In this document: piece after piece, positions 39,146 through 48,712 of the stretch
How positions within the stretch are numbered: position 1 is the first letter of the stretch
Layout: each line of letters starts with the position of its first letter
NCBI GenBank assembly: GCA_027623295.1
Contig: JAQBXR010000005.1
Coordinates: 1-64,000, forward strand
Source of the DNA: Planctomycetota bacterium
GTDB lineage: Bacteria > Planctomycetota > UBA1135
DNA: 64,000 bases
Direction: 5' to 3'
Program-made: the position numbers and the translations under genes
The notes under the pieces: model-generated
Seen by the model: only the letters and a program-made list of their open reading frames with translations
Told to the model about the DNA's origin: nothing
Databases searched by the model: none

Positions 39146-40780
39146 ATGGCTAAAAAAATCGCATTCGACCAGGAAGCTCGTGAGGGCATCCGCGCAGGCG
39201 TGAAAAAGCTTGCTGCAGCAGTCAAAGTCACACTCGGCCCACGTGGCCGCAACGTCATCATCGAGAAGTCTTTCGGCACCCCGATTGTCACCAAGGATGG
39301 TGTCACGGTTGCCCGCGAGATTGAGCTCGAAGATGCCTACGAAAACATTGGAGCACAACTCGTGCGTCAGGTTTCCGCCAAGACCAGCGACATTGCTGGC
39401 GACGGCACCACCACTGCAACTGTGCTCGCAGAAGCCATCTTCGAAGAAGGCCTGCGCAACGTTGCTGCTGGCGCAAACCCGATTGAGCTGAAGCGCGGCA
39501 TGGAAGCTGCTGTAGAGGCCGTCACTGATTTCTTGAAAGAGAAGTCGACCAAGGTCAAGAGCACCGAAGAGATTCGTCAGGTTGCAACCATCGCTTCCAA
39601 CAACGACCTGGAAATCGGCGCCAAGCTCGCTGAGGCCTTCGAGAAGGTCGGCAAAGACGGTGTCATCACTATTGAGAAAGGCCGTTCGCTCGAGACCGAA
39701 ATCGAGTGGGTAGAAGGCATGCAGTTCGATAAGGGCTACTTGTCCCCGCACTTTTCTACCAACATGAAGAAAATGGAAGTTGAGTTGGAGGATCCATACA
39801 TCCTCATCTTCGAGAAGAAAATTTCCAGCGTACGCGACATGCTTCCTGTGTTGGAAGCCGTGGCTAAATCTGGCAAGCCTTTGTTGGTTCTTGCGGAAGA
39901 TGTCGAGGGTGAAGCTCTCGCAACTTTGGTGGTCAACAAGCTGCGCGGCATCTTCAAGTGCGCCGCAGTCAAAGCTCCTGGTTTCGGCGATCGTCGTAAA
40001 GCTATGCTCGAAGACATTGCAGTCCTCACCGGCGGCACTGCTCTCATGGAAGATCTCGGGCTTAAGCTTGAGACCGCTACCGTCGAGCAGCTCGGTCAAG
40101 CAAAGCGCGTGGTCATCACCAAAGACACAACCACCATCGTCGAAGGTGCTGGCAAGAAGTCTGCAATCAAAGAGCGCATGGATTTCATCCGCGCTGAGAT
40201 TGAACGCACTTCCAGCGACTACGACAAAGAGAAGCTCATGGAGCGCCTGGCCAAGTTGGCCGGTGGCGTTGCGGTGCTAAACGTTGGCGCTGCAACCGAA
40301 GCTGAAATGAACGAGAAGAAGGACCGTGTCGATGACGCGCTTGCTTCCGTCCGCGCAGCCGCTGAAGAAGGCGTGCTTCCTGGCGGTGGAACTTCCCTAC
40401 TTCGTGCGCAAGCCTGCATTGCTGAGTTGGGCTTGAAGGGCGACCAGAAAGCAGGTTCTGAAATCATCAGTCGTGCTCTCGAAGCTCCGATTCGTCAGAT
40501 TGCTGCAAACGCAGGCGTCGATGGCAGTCTCATCGTAGACAAGGTTCGTAACGCTAAATCATTCACGCAAGGTTACAACGCTGCAACTGGCGAGTTAGGC
40601 GATATGATCAAGATGGGCATCATTGACCCAACTAAGGTTGTGCGCACCGCTTTGCAGAACGCATCTTCCGTCAGCACTTTGCTGCTCACCACTGAGGCGA
40701 TTGTCTCCGTAGTAAAGGAAGCTGCTCCACCAATGCATGCCGGTGGCGGCGACCCAATGGGCGGAATGGGCGGCTTCTAG
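39146..40780 (+). CDS. groEL: Chaperonin GroEL
   Basis: Full-length 544 aa, [33 protein letters not shown]-terminal [11 protein letters not shown]. Confidence 0.99.
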   Translation: MAKKIAFDQEAREGIRAGVKKLAAAVKVTLGPRGRNVIIEKSFGTPIVTKDGVTVAREIELEDAYENIGAQLVRQVSAKTSDIAGDGTTTATVLAEAIFEEGLRNVAAGANPIELKRGMEAAVEAVTDFLKEKSTKVKSTEEIRQVATIASNNDLEIGAKLAEAFEKVGKDGVITIEKGRSLETEIEWVEGMQFDKGYLSPHFSTNMKKMEVELEDPYILIFEKKISSVRDMLPVLEAVAKSGKPLLVLAEDVEGEALATLVVNKLRGIFKCAAVKAPGFGDRRKAMLEDIAVLTGGTALMEDLGLKLETATVEQLGQAKRVVITKDTTTIVEGAGKKSAIKERMDFIRAEIERTSSDYDKEKLMERLAKLAGGVAVLNVGAATEAEMNEKKDRVDDALASVRAAAEEGVLPGGGTSLLRAQACIAELGLKGDQKAGSEIISRALEAPIRQIAANAGVDGSLIVDKVRNAKSFTQGYNAATGELGDMIKMGIIDPTKVVRTALQNASSVSTLLLTTEAIVSVVKEAAPPMHAGGGDPMGGMGGF

Positions 40781-40800
40781 AGCTGACCAATTCATTCTTC

Positions 40801-40837
40801 AAAAGCTCGCATCGATTCCTTCGATGCGAGCTTTTCT
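40801..40837 (+). terminator. Rho-independent terminator after groEL (A/T-flanked stem may act on both strands)
   Basis: aaaagctcgcatcga-ttcct-tcgatgcgagctttt. Confidence 0.88.
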
Positions 40838-41413
40838 TTATAGAAAGCTCACTGCACCGCTTTCCAGGCAGTACTCCGCGCCAACGATTTGGAGGTTGCC
40901 CTGCGCCATTTGCGAAGCAAGCACCTTCGATTGGGATTGTAAAACTTGAACGCTATGCCGCACATTGGCGCGGACAGCATCGGCCGGCGAATCTGCATCC
41001 ACCACAGGCCGAATTTCATCGACCACGCTACGCAAATGGGGCGACTCAATCTCCAGCCCCCCCCTGTTCTGAGCGATGGCTGCTGCGACCGCACCGCAAA
41101 AAGTGTGGCCCAGGACCACGACCAACTGTGCGCCTAAGAATTCGACCGCATATTCAATGCTCCCAATTTGCGAAGGTGCCGCAATGTTCCCGGCAATACG
41201 CACCACAAAAAGTGCTCCTAAGCCTTGGTCAAAAATCACCTCGGTTGGCACTCGAGAATCCGAGCAACCCAAAATAACCGCAAACGGTTTCTGCCCTTCC
41301 ACCAAAGCCTCCCGATGAGCCTGCACCTCCCAAGGCTCACAATGCGTTTCTCCTGCCACAAAGCGGAGGTTTCCATCGACCAATTTCTGTATTGCTGTTG
41401 TTCCTGGAATCAT
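40838..41413 (-). CDS. Beta-class carbonic anhydrase
   Basis: VILGCSDSRVPTEVIFDQGLGALFVVRIAGN and VLGHTFCGAV zinc-ligand motifs. Confidence 0.93.
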   Translation of the reverse strand: MIPGTTAIQKLVDGNLRFVAGETHCEPWEVQAHREALVEGQKPFAVILGCSDSRVPTEVIFDQGLGALFVVRIAGNIAAPSQIGSIEYAVEFLGAQLVVVLGHTFCGAVAAAIAQNRGGLEIESPHLRSVVDEIRPVVDADSPADAVRANVRHSVQVLQSQSKVLASQMAQGNLQIVGAEYCLESGAVSFL

Positions 41414-41568
41414 GAATGTGAGTTTCGGGTTCCCAATTGGGCAACGTCATATTAGCCCTTAGCGACCCCTGTTGCGCTATCCAGTTAGGGAATCCGAATT
41501 GTGATTGACCACACTGCTTAAACAGATAAGGTGTTGCGCCCAGATTCTGGTTGGGACACTCCGATACC

Positions 41569-43125
41569 ATGTTTCAACTCAATCCAAGCCCCGGCTTCAG
41601 CCTCAAAAACGACCTGCTGTCCGGTCTCACAGTAGCGCTGGCCCTGGTCCCTGAAGCTGTTGCCTTCGCCTTCGTTGCTGGCGTGGATCCGATTGTGGGT
41701 TTGCACGCCGCCTTTATGGTGGGTTTGATTACCGCGGTCCTTGGCGGACGCCCGGGCATGATTTCCGGAGCGACCGGTGCGATTGCTGTAGTACTTGTCG
41801 CCCTAGTTGCCGAACACGGCGCAGAATATATGTTCGCAGCGGTCCTGCTCATGGGGCTCATCCAGGGAGCTGCGGGAGTTTTCCGATTAGGAAAGTTCAT
41901 TCGCATGGTGCCCCACCCCGTCATGCTTGGTTTCGTGAACGGATTGGCGATTGTGATTTTCCTCGCCCAACTTGGTCAGTTCAAATCCTTAGGCGCCGAT
42001 GGCGAAATGCACTGGATGACCGGATCGCAAATGTACACCATGCTCGGCTTAGTCGCAGCAACCATGGCCACGATTCACTTTCTGCCCAAACTCACTAAGG
42101 CAGTACCCGCTTCTCTGGTTGCGATTGTAGGTATCACGCTCGCCACGATTGGCTTGGGTTTAGATTCGCCATCGATTGTCGACTACCTGCGTTCGATGAC
42201 CGGCGATGAAGGCGCCACCCTTGCCGGAACGCTTCCTCATTTTTCCATCCCATCGGTTCCGTTCACTCTGGAAACGCTGTGGATTATTCTGCCTTACTCC
42301 ATCATCCTTGCGGCAGTTGGTTTGATTGAGTCCTTGCTGACTTTGACTCTGGTGGATGAACTCACCGAGACTCGCGGTCGCGGCAATAAGGAATGTGTGG
42401 CACAGGGTGTGGCTAACGTCACTTGCGGACTGTTCGGCGGCATGGGCGGTTGCGCCATGATCGGCCAAAGCATGATCAACATCAACTCGGGTGGACGCGG
42501 GCGTACTTCTGGAATCACTGCTGCTTTAGTGTTGCTCGCTTTCGTATTGGTGGCCTCACCCTTGATTGAAGTCGTGCCGGTTGCCGCGCTCGTCGGCGTG
42601 ATGTTCATGGTGGTCATCGGAACCTTCGCCTGGTCGAGTCTGCGCGTCATGACCAAAGTTCCCATGTCCGATGCCTTCGTCATCGTATTGGTTTCCGGAG
42701 TTACGGTAGCCACCGACCTCGCCATGGCAGTGTTCGTAGGAGTTATCTTTTCGGCTTTAGTGTTCGCCTGGAAACACGCCAAGGTGATTCACGCGATTAC
42801 CCACGTTCAGGAAAACGGCTCCAAGGTTTACTCCATCCGTGGCCCACTGTTCTTCGGTTCCACCAAGAGCTTCGGCGAGTTATTTGACCCGAAGGGGGAC
42901 CCGCAAGACATCATTGTCGAGTTCGAGCACGCACGTGTTTCTGATCACTCTGCGATTGAGGCCATCGACTCCCTAGCCGAGCGTTACATCAAAGTTGGGA
43001 AGCAACTGCACCTGCGCCATCTAAGCCCAGACTGTAAAGAGTTGCTCGGCAAGGCTGGCAGCTTGATGGAGATTAATGTCTTGGAAGATCCGCACTACCG
43101 CGTTGCGGACGATGCCTTGGCATAA
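41569..43125 (+). CDS. SulP family anion permease with STAS domain
   Basis: DLLSGLTVALALVPEAVAFAFVAGVDPIVGLHAAF; C-terminal STAS-like SDHSAIEAIDSLAERY. Confidence 0.93.
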   Translation: MFQLNPSPGFSLKNDLLSGLTVALALVPEAVAFAFVAGVDPIVGLHAAFMVGLITAVLGGRPGMISGATGAIAVVLVALVAEHGAEYMFAAVLLMGLIQGAAGVFRLGKFIRMVPHPVMLGFVNGLAIVIFLAQLGQFKSLGADGEMHWMTGSQMYTMLGLVAATMATIHFLPKLTKAVPASLVAIVGITLATIGLGLDSPSIVDYLRSMTGDEGATLAGTLPHFSIPSVPFTLETLWIILPYSIILAAVGLIESLLTLTLVDELTETRGRGNKECVAQGVANVTCGLFGGMGGCAMIGQSMININSGGRGRTSGITAALVLLAFVLVASPLIEVVPVAALVGVMFMVVIGTFAWSSLRVMTKVPMSDAFVIVLVSGVTVATDLAMAVFVGVIFSALVFAWKHAKVIHAITHVQENGSKVYSIRGPLFFGSTKSFGELFDPKGDPQDIIVEFEHARVSDHSAIEAIDSLAERYIKVGKQLHLRHLSPDCKELLGKAGSLMEINVLEDPHYRVADDALA

Positions 43126-43181
43126 GCACTAGGTCAAAGCGCGTCATAGACTGAATTCAGTCTAGCCCGCAAATGCGGTCT

Positions 43182-44042
43182 CTACCTGCCGCCCTTCTTC
43201 CAAGGGCCTTTGCTTCCACGGCGATTTCCACCGCCGCCGCCACTGCCGCCAGAGCTGCGGCCACGGCCACTCTCATCGGTACGCTTTGGATCTCCCATCT
43301 CGCGGGACTCTTTGCGTTGACGCACCTTGCCTTCCACCTTTACACGACGCACTTCGTCAGCTTCAGGGTTTTTGAAAATCAGCAAGTGATTAAACCCGCG
43401 CAAGAAGAAGTTCTCCTCCTCCGCAGCTTTGTGATAGTTGCCCTTCTCTAAATCTTTATTGCCACGCGCGACCACAATGTGATCCACTGGCAAAAAACGT
43501 TGTGCCAACATCTCAGAAAAGATGCTGCCGATGGGAACAAAGGCTGCACTCTTCCAAACATCGGAAACGTAAACCGCCAGGTAGCGGCCGGGCCGAAGAA
43601 TACGAGCCGCCTCGTTAAAGACGTGTTCGAAGGCTTCGAGGTAACGAGGGTCGGTTGCAGGTAATTCCCCAATGCACTCTGGCAAGCCAGAGTAGGTCAA
43701 GTTGTCGCCATAGGGCGGGTCCATAAACACGAAGTCCGCTTTGTTGTTTTCCAACGGTAAGTCGCGCGCATCGGCCCGAATCACTCGCGGATGATGCGGC
43801 TGCAAGTCATAGCCCAACGCCTTGCGCTTCATGTCGGCGGCGACATCTAGGGTCGTGCCGCTCCCGCAGAAGGGATCGACCACCAAATCATTCTTCTTGG
43901 TGTACCTCTGCAAAAGGTTCCAAATGATGTACGACGGTGTGGCGCCACGGTAATCCTTGCTCCCTTGCTCGCCATCACCGTAGTGCTGCGAAGGGTACTC
44001 CCAAAGAGTGGTGGTCTGGAGGCTCAGTTTCGGGCTAGGCAT
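43182..44042 (-). CDS. SAM-dependent DNA methyltransferase-like protein with Gly/Arg-rich C-terminal tail
   Basis: VVDPFCGSGTTLDVAADMKRKALGYDL and FVFMDPPYGDNLTYSG; tail SGRGRSSGGSGGGGGNRRGSKGPWKKGGR. Confidence 0.8.
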   Translation of the reverse strand: MPSPKLSLQTTTLWEYPSQHYGDGEQGSKDYRGATPSYIIWNLLQRYTKKNDLVVDPFCGSGTTLDVAADMKRKALGYDLQPHHPRVIRADARDLPLENNKADFVFMDPPYGDNLTYSGLPECIGELPATDPRYLEAFEHVFNEAARILRPGRYLAVYVSDVWKSAAFVPIGSIFSEMLAQRFLPVDHIVVARGNKDLEKGNYHKAAEEENFFLRGFNHLLIFKNPEADEVRRVKVEGKVRQRKESREMGDPKRTDESGRGRSSGGSGGGGGNRRGSKGPWKKGGR

Positions 44043-44082
44043 GGTTCTGGATTCTAGGACTTCAGGCGCGCAACGCGAGGGC

Positions 44083-44114
44083 CAAAAAAAACGAGCCACC
44101 CGGAGGTGGCTCGT
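44083..44114 (-). terminator. Rho-independent terminator downstream of tRNA-Leu
   Basis: On the minus strand: ACGAGCCACC-TCCG-GGTGGCTCGT followed by a T-run. Confidence 0.9.
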
Positions 44115-44121
44115 GATTTGG

Positions 44122-44207
44122 TGCCGGGAACAGGAGTCGAACCTGCACTGGGTATTAACCCAACATGGCCCTCAACCATGCGCGTCTGCCAATTCCGCCA
44201 CCCCGGC
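44122..44207 (-). tRNA. tRNA-Leu (anticodon GAG)
   Basis: Minus strand GCCGGGGTGGCGGAATTGGCAGACGCGCATGGTTGAGGGCCATGTTGGGTTAATACCCAGTGCAGGTTCGACTCCTGTTCCCGGCA: paired acceptor stem, CATGG-TTGAGGG-CCATG anticodon arm, long variable arm, GGTTCGACTCC T-loop. Confidence 0.96.
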
Positions 44208-44289
44208 TGGGTTGCGAGGAGAAATTCTAGCCCTCTCCTGGTTTCTGTACAGCCCTAGCGCGACAAAAATGCATCCCGCAGGGCAATTT

Positions 44290-46344
44290 TTAGCCGCCAA
44301 GTTTCGCGTGAATGACAACCTCGGCATGGCGGCGGCTCACACGCAGTCCGAAGGAGAACCAATCCATGACCTGCGTCGAGAGCCAGGCCTTACGGTTTTC
44401 TTCGGTGAGTTCTGGAATACGGCTTGCCGATCCAGAGTCCGAACGGAGCAGGGCATCGTCGATGGCACCCAACAACTCTGCCTCCTCCACCGCATTCAAA
44501 TCGGTGCGACCATCAAACATTTTGCCGCGTAAACGCTTCTCTTCTTGCGGGCGCAAACTTCTCCAGACAGCTTCTTTTTCCGCACGGTAGGTTTCTTCGG
44601 CTGCGGCCAAGGAGCTTTTCTCCAACCACATGCGTGCCTTACCTGGATCCATCCATAAAAATAAGTGTGCGCCGTTGCTACTTGCAGCCAATGCTTTCGC
44701 GAATCCCTCTTGGTGCAAAAGCTGTTTGCGTTTCGCTGCATCACTACGGCGCTCTTCGAAGGCAGCACTATTAATGCTCTGCGCAAAATCTGCCGAGTTA
44801 GTCAGAATCAAAGTCTCTAAAGTTGGAACGTAAAGCAAAACCAGTTCCCCGGTACCAGGGACTACGCGAGACACAAAACTAGTTGCAGTGGCGCCACTGT
44901 TAAAGCGCACCGTTTGAATCGGATCTTCGCGACGCCCAGTGAACTCCGTCCAGTTCTGTTTCAAAAAATCGAAGATGCGTTGGTAGGCCACCATGTCGCG
45001 CACCTTCCCCATGACAGCGAAAAACGGAACCGGAGTATTGTCGTGCGCAGGCGCAGTGCTCGGGCCTCCATCCTCCGGGGGTTTCGGCGCAACGTACTCA
45101 CTCATGACCACAGCAATGCCCGGCTTATAGACGCTCCCGATCTCGCGAAGTAAATGCGCCATGCCTTGGTATTGCCCACTCTGGGCAACCGCTTCATCCA
45201 TGGTGCGGCGCAAATCGCCTGCGGCCAAATCATAGGCTTCGGTCAATACCTTGCCTGGGTCACCGCCAATTGCGGAAAAGGAGAAACTGCTCGCCGGAGT
45301 CATAGCAGCGAAATCCTTCATCCGCTGCGCACTGACACCAGAGCCCTCTAACCAAGAAGAGGTGAAGCTGTCGGCCGTGCTCAAGTCAACGTCCCCGGAC
45401 AATCGCAACACCATGTGCTCATCAAGCTCCAAATACCCTGACAAGTAACGCAGTAAACCAGTATGGAACAAGCGTCCCACAAAGCGAGAGCCAACACTCT
45501 CACTGTTTGGGTCTGGCCAACGCCCCACCTGACTACCAATCTTGTCCCATCGAAAGAACACCTCTAAAGGATGTTCGTCCGGTCCAAGATAGGCCGTCAC
45601 ATTATCACGAAAGTTCGAGGCTTGCGCCAAAGAGTCTTGACCTGACCGTATATTCAAATCGCGCGCTTCTCCAATCATTTCCAAACGACTGGTCAAAATA
45701 ATGATGTCCTGGACGCGTCCAAGGTAAGCGTCTTGAAAACCAAAGGACTCGAACTGTGGAATTTTATAGATGTCATCGTCCAGCTCTTCAATCTGAATGC
45801 TTTCCGGCAACTTCTCTCGTATAAAACCAAAGCCGAGCATGGCTACACCCATTTTTACCTTGCTTGAACCGCGCAGCATGACCATGCCTTCGAAGCGACT
45901 ATCGAAATGCATTTCGCCTTTACCGGTAACCACCACTTCACCGAGGAAGTCGTCTTTCAAAGAAAGGCCGATAGGCAGGTATTGCGAGATGTTTCCGATC
46001 TCAGCCAGCATGTTAGTCACGCCGATTTTTGCACCCAATGCATCCATGGCGCCGGCCGACTTAGCCTCCTTGTAGCTTGGACTATCCTCGACAAAGGACC
46101 AGGCTTTCGGCTGCGGGAATTCCCCGAACTGCTCGCCTGCCTTATCCCAGCGAACGAAGTAATCCACCTGCGCCGGCACAATGGTCGCTGTGTCCTCTAA
46201 CTTTGCCTCAAAAGGATTAAAGATTAGGGTGACAAATAGCATATATAGGAACAGCGCCACCGCGAAGGTGATGGTGATGATCCACATGAAGCGACGGCTA
46301 CGAACAAATTCGCGCAGCCGATCTAAAAATCCGAGTTCAGTCAT
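44290..46344 (-). CDS. Large hypothetical membrane-anchored protein
   Basis: Single N-terminal TM (FMWIITITFAVALFLYMLFVTLIF) then a long extracytoplasmic region. Start trimmed to MTELGFLDRL. Confidence 0.65.
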   Translation of the reverse strand: MTELGFLDRLREFVRSRRFMWIITITFAVALFLYMLFVTLIFNPFEAKLEDTATIVPAQVDYFVRWDKAGEQFGEFPQPKAWSFVEDSPSYKEAKSAGAMDALGAKIGVTNMLAEIGNISQYLPIGLSLKDDFLGEVVVTGKGEMHFDSRFEGMVMLRGSSKVKMGVAMLGFGFIREKLPESIQIEELDDDIYKIPQFESFGFQDAYLGRVQDIIILTSRLEMIGEARDLNIRSGQDSLAQASNFRDNVTAYLGPDEHPLEVFFRWDKIGSQVGRWPDPNSESVGSRFVGRLFHTGLLRYLSGYLELDEHMVLRLSGDVDLSTADSFTSSWLEGSGVSAQRMKDFAAMTPASSFSFSAIGGDPGKVLTEAYDLAAGDLRRTMDEAVAQSGQYQGMAHLLREIGSVYKPGIAVVMSEYVAPKPPEDGGPSTAPAHDNTPVPFFAVMGKVRDMVAYQRIFDFLKQNWTEFTGRREDPIQTVRFNSGATATSFVSRVVPGTGELVLLYVPTLETLILTNSADFAQSINSAAFEERRSDAAKRKQLLHQEGFAKALAASSNGAHLFLWMDPGKARMWLEKSSLAAAEETYRAEKEAVWRSLRPQEEKRLRGKMFDGRTDLNAVEEAELLGAIDDALLRSDSGSASRIPELTEENRKAWLSTQVMDWFSFGLRVSRRHAEVVIHAKLGG

Positions 46345-46402
46345 GGCAGTTCTTTGGGACGCTCGGAGAGTAGAATTCCGTCCCCCCTGCCACACGTCAA
46401 CC

Positions 46403-47626
46403 ATGAACCCTTCTTCTATGACATCTTCACCTCGCCCTTTTTCCCAAAGAGCAGCTGGCCTAGAGCCATCGGCCACCCTGGTCATGTTTGCCCGGGTCAA
46501 GCAATTGGCTCAAGAAGGGGTCGAAATTCTCGATCTGACCGCAGGTGAGCCAGACTTCAGCCCGCCAAAATGTGCCGAAGAAGCTGGCATAAAGGCCATT
46601 CAAAATGGCGCTGGCCGCTACACCCCAGCTGCAGGCATTTTGGCACTCCGCCAGGCTGTTGCGGACCAGCTCAAGCGCGAGCAGGGACTTGAGTACACCG
46701 CAAAGCAGATTCTGATCACCAATGGAGCCAAAATCGCAATCACCCAGGCTCTGCTGGTCATGGTGGAAGCGGGCGATGAAGTCCTGGTCCCCACACCTTG
46801 CTGGACCTCCTATCCAGAAATGGTAAAGCTGGCCGATGGAGTGCCCGTCATTGTCCCCTGTGGGCCGGACCACCTACCCATCGTGGCAGAACTGGAAAAG
46901 GCTCGGACGGGGAAAACGTCGGCCATCATGCTGAACTCGCCGAACAACCCGACGGGAGTGGTGTATCCGGAGAGCATCCTGCGCGAAATCGGTGAATGGG
47001 CCGTGGCCACTGGAGTACGCATCATTTCCGATGAGATTTACTGCAGCCTCACTTACGGAGACGCCAAGCACGTTTCTCCACTGGCCTTAGTGCCCGAGCT
47101 CATGGAGACCAGCGTGTGGATCGGTGGCATGAGCAAGGCTTATGCCATGACGGGTTGGCGGATGGGTTTCCTCGCTGGCCCGTACGATGTCGTCGATCGG
47201 ATTGGAACGGTGGCAAGCCAACTAACCGGCTCCCCTAACGCTATTTCCCAGCTAGCCTCCTTGGCCGCACTTGAGAATGCCGGTGAAGAGCGCGAAGCGA
47301 TGCGCAAGAGTTTTGAGAGCCGCTGCAACCTTGTCTATGAGGCTTTACAGGCCATGCCGCTAGTGGACTGTCCAAGGCCTGAAGGGGCCTTCTACGCCTT
47401 TATTGGTGTAGAGAAGATCCTAGGGAAAACTGACCCGGAAAGTGGTCGCGCCATCCATTCAGGTGATGACTTTGTGGAGCTCCTGCTCGAAGTCGATCGC
47501 GTGGCGTGTATTGGCGGCAAGGCCTTTGGTGCACCCAATTGTTTCCGGCTGTCGTTTGCAACGTCGGAAGATATTTTGCGCGAATCGCTTAGACGAATTG
47601 CTGCGCGCTTAAATGCATTAAAGTAA
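46403..47626 (+). CDS. PLP-dependent class I/II aminotransferase (aspartate aminotransferase-like)
   Basis: LDLTAGEPDFSPP, MLNSPNNPTGVVYP, GGMSKAYAMTGWRMGF (PLP lysine), NCFRLSFATS. Confidence 0.93.
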   Translation: MNPSSMTSSPRPFSQRAAGLEPSATLVMFARVKQLAQEGVEILDLTAGEPDFSPPKCAEEAGIKAIQNGAGRYTPAAGILALRQAVADQLKREQGLEYTAKQILITNGAKIAITQALLVMVEAGDEVLVPTPCWTSYPEMVKLADGVPVIVPCGPDHLPIVAELEKARTGKTSAIMLNSPNNPTGVVYPESILREIGEWAVATGVRIISDEIYCSLTYGDAKHVSPLALVPELMETSVWIGGMSKAYAMTGWRMGFLAGPYDVVDRIGTVASQLTGSPNAISQLASLAALENAGEEREAMRKSFESRCNLVYEALQAMPLVDCPRPEGAFYAFIGVEKILGKTDPESGRAIHSGDDFVELLLEVDRVACIGGKAFGAPNCFRLSFATSEDILRESLRRIAARLNALK

Positions 47627-47809
47627 AAGGCAAGGAGCCTGGAAGAGGTCCTAGTGCGCCTTCAGCAGAGGTTGTTGTCGCGATATTGTCCACGCTCTTA
47701 TTTACTTCCATTCACCCAGACAGTTAGCAAACTTTCACAAATTTCAATTTGAGAAAGTGCTTTCAATTCTTGGAACACCAGTGCGGGATCTTCGGCGCTG
47801 AAAAGAACC

Positions 47810-48631
47810 CTAATTCACAAAAGGGAAGCCATCGTTCTCGAGCGTGACTGCCCAATCGAGGCTTGCTGCAGCACTTGTCCCCAAGAAGGGATGCACGATA
47901 TCGGGACAGAGGAACTGCTTGGTTCCTTTCTCGTTTTCCAGCAACAACATAGAGTCGATGTCGCGTAAGAAGAGGTCCAAAACCAGGCGCTCTTCTCGCA
48001 CCGAAACCTTCAGTGAATCAAGCTTTTCTTTAGCCGCGGTGGTCAGGGTTGGCAAATCCGCGCCATCGTTAGTCGAGAATTCGAACTCTTGGTGATAGAA
48101 GGCGACCTTTGCCTCGGTCTTGCGGAACATGCCTTCGATTTTTTTACCGCTTAGCTTTGACTCGTGGAAAATCCAAACACCGGGGCCACGGCGGTCAGCC
48201 CATACAGCCCAGACCTGGGTGTCGTCTTCGATGGTACGAGAGGCAGTGCGCATAGCCTTGGCGTCGTTCTGGAGTGGCTGCACCACAGAGAGTTGCAACT
48301 GGGTCGCCTTGAAACCGAGTTTATTCAGCGGCTTATCCAGCTTCTTCGATACCTTTTTGGGCTCGTCGGTGCGGATTGCCCAAACCCGACGGCTACGATC
48401 ACCCATTGCGCCAATGGACTCACCTACAAAAGCAATGTCTTCCTCGCCGGCAAGGCGAATAGCAAGATCCTCTGCGCTAACTTCCCTGTAGTCCCCGGTA
48501 ATTCCGAGGAAAACCACACTTTCGGCGGCAGACAACGAAAGTGTGCCACGGTCACGGAGGAAATCCGGTGAGGCCTGGAGGGCACCGAAAAGCAATACGG
48601 TACCGCAGACGAGTAGTAGGGTTCTAATCAT
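47810..48631 (-). CDS. Hypothetical secreted protein
   Basis: N-terminal signal MIRTLLLVCGTVLLFGALQAS; no recognised motif. Confidence 0.6.
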   Translation of the reverse strand: MIRTLLLVCGTVLLFGALQASPDFLRDRGTLSLSAAESVVFLGITGDYREVSAEDLAIRLAGEEDIAFVGESIGAMGDRSRRVWAIRTDEPKKVSKKLDKPLNKLGFKATQLQLSVVQPLQNDAKAMRTASRTIEDDTQVWAVWADRRGPGVWIFHESKLSGKKIEGMFRKTEAKVAFYHQEFEFSTNDGADLPTLTTAAKEKLDSLKVSVREERLVLDLFLRDIDSMLLLENEKGTKQFLCPDIVHPFLGTSAAASLDWAVTLENDGFPFVN

Positions 48632-48712
48632 TTCCTCAGGGCACAAAATTGGCCGAGACACGACCAATGAGGCCTTTCATTGTAGACGACTTCTAAGCAG
48701 TCGTTACAGAAA

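Noticed and set aside
39098-40099. 333-aa ORF antisense to groEL
   Set aside because: Lies entirely opposite the groEL coding region and the groES end; a typical shadow ORF of biased codon usage, with no recognisable domain.
46181-46402. Upstream extension of the aminotransferase ORF
   Set aside because: Overlaps the divergent gene's 5' end; family similarity begins after the ATG at 46403.
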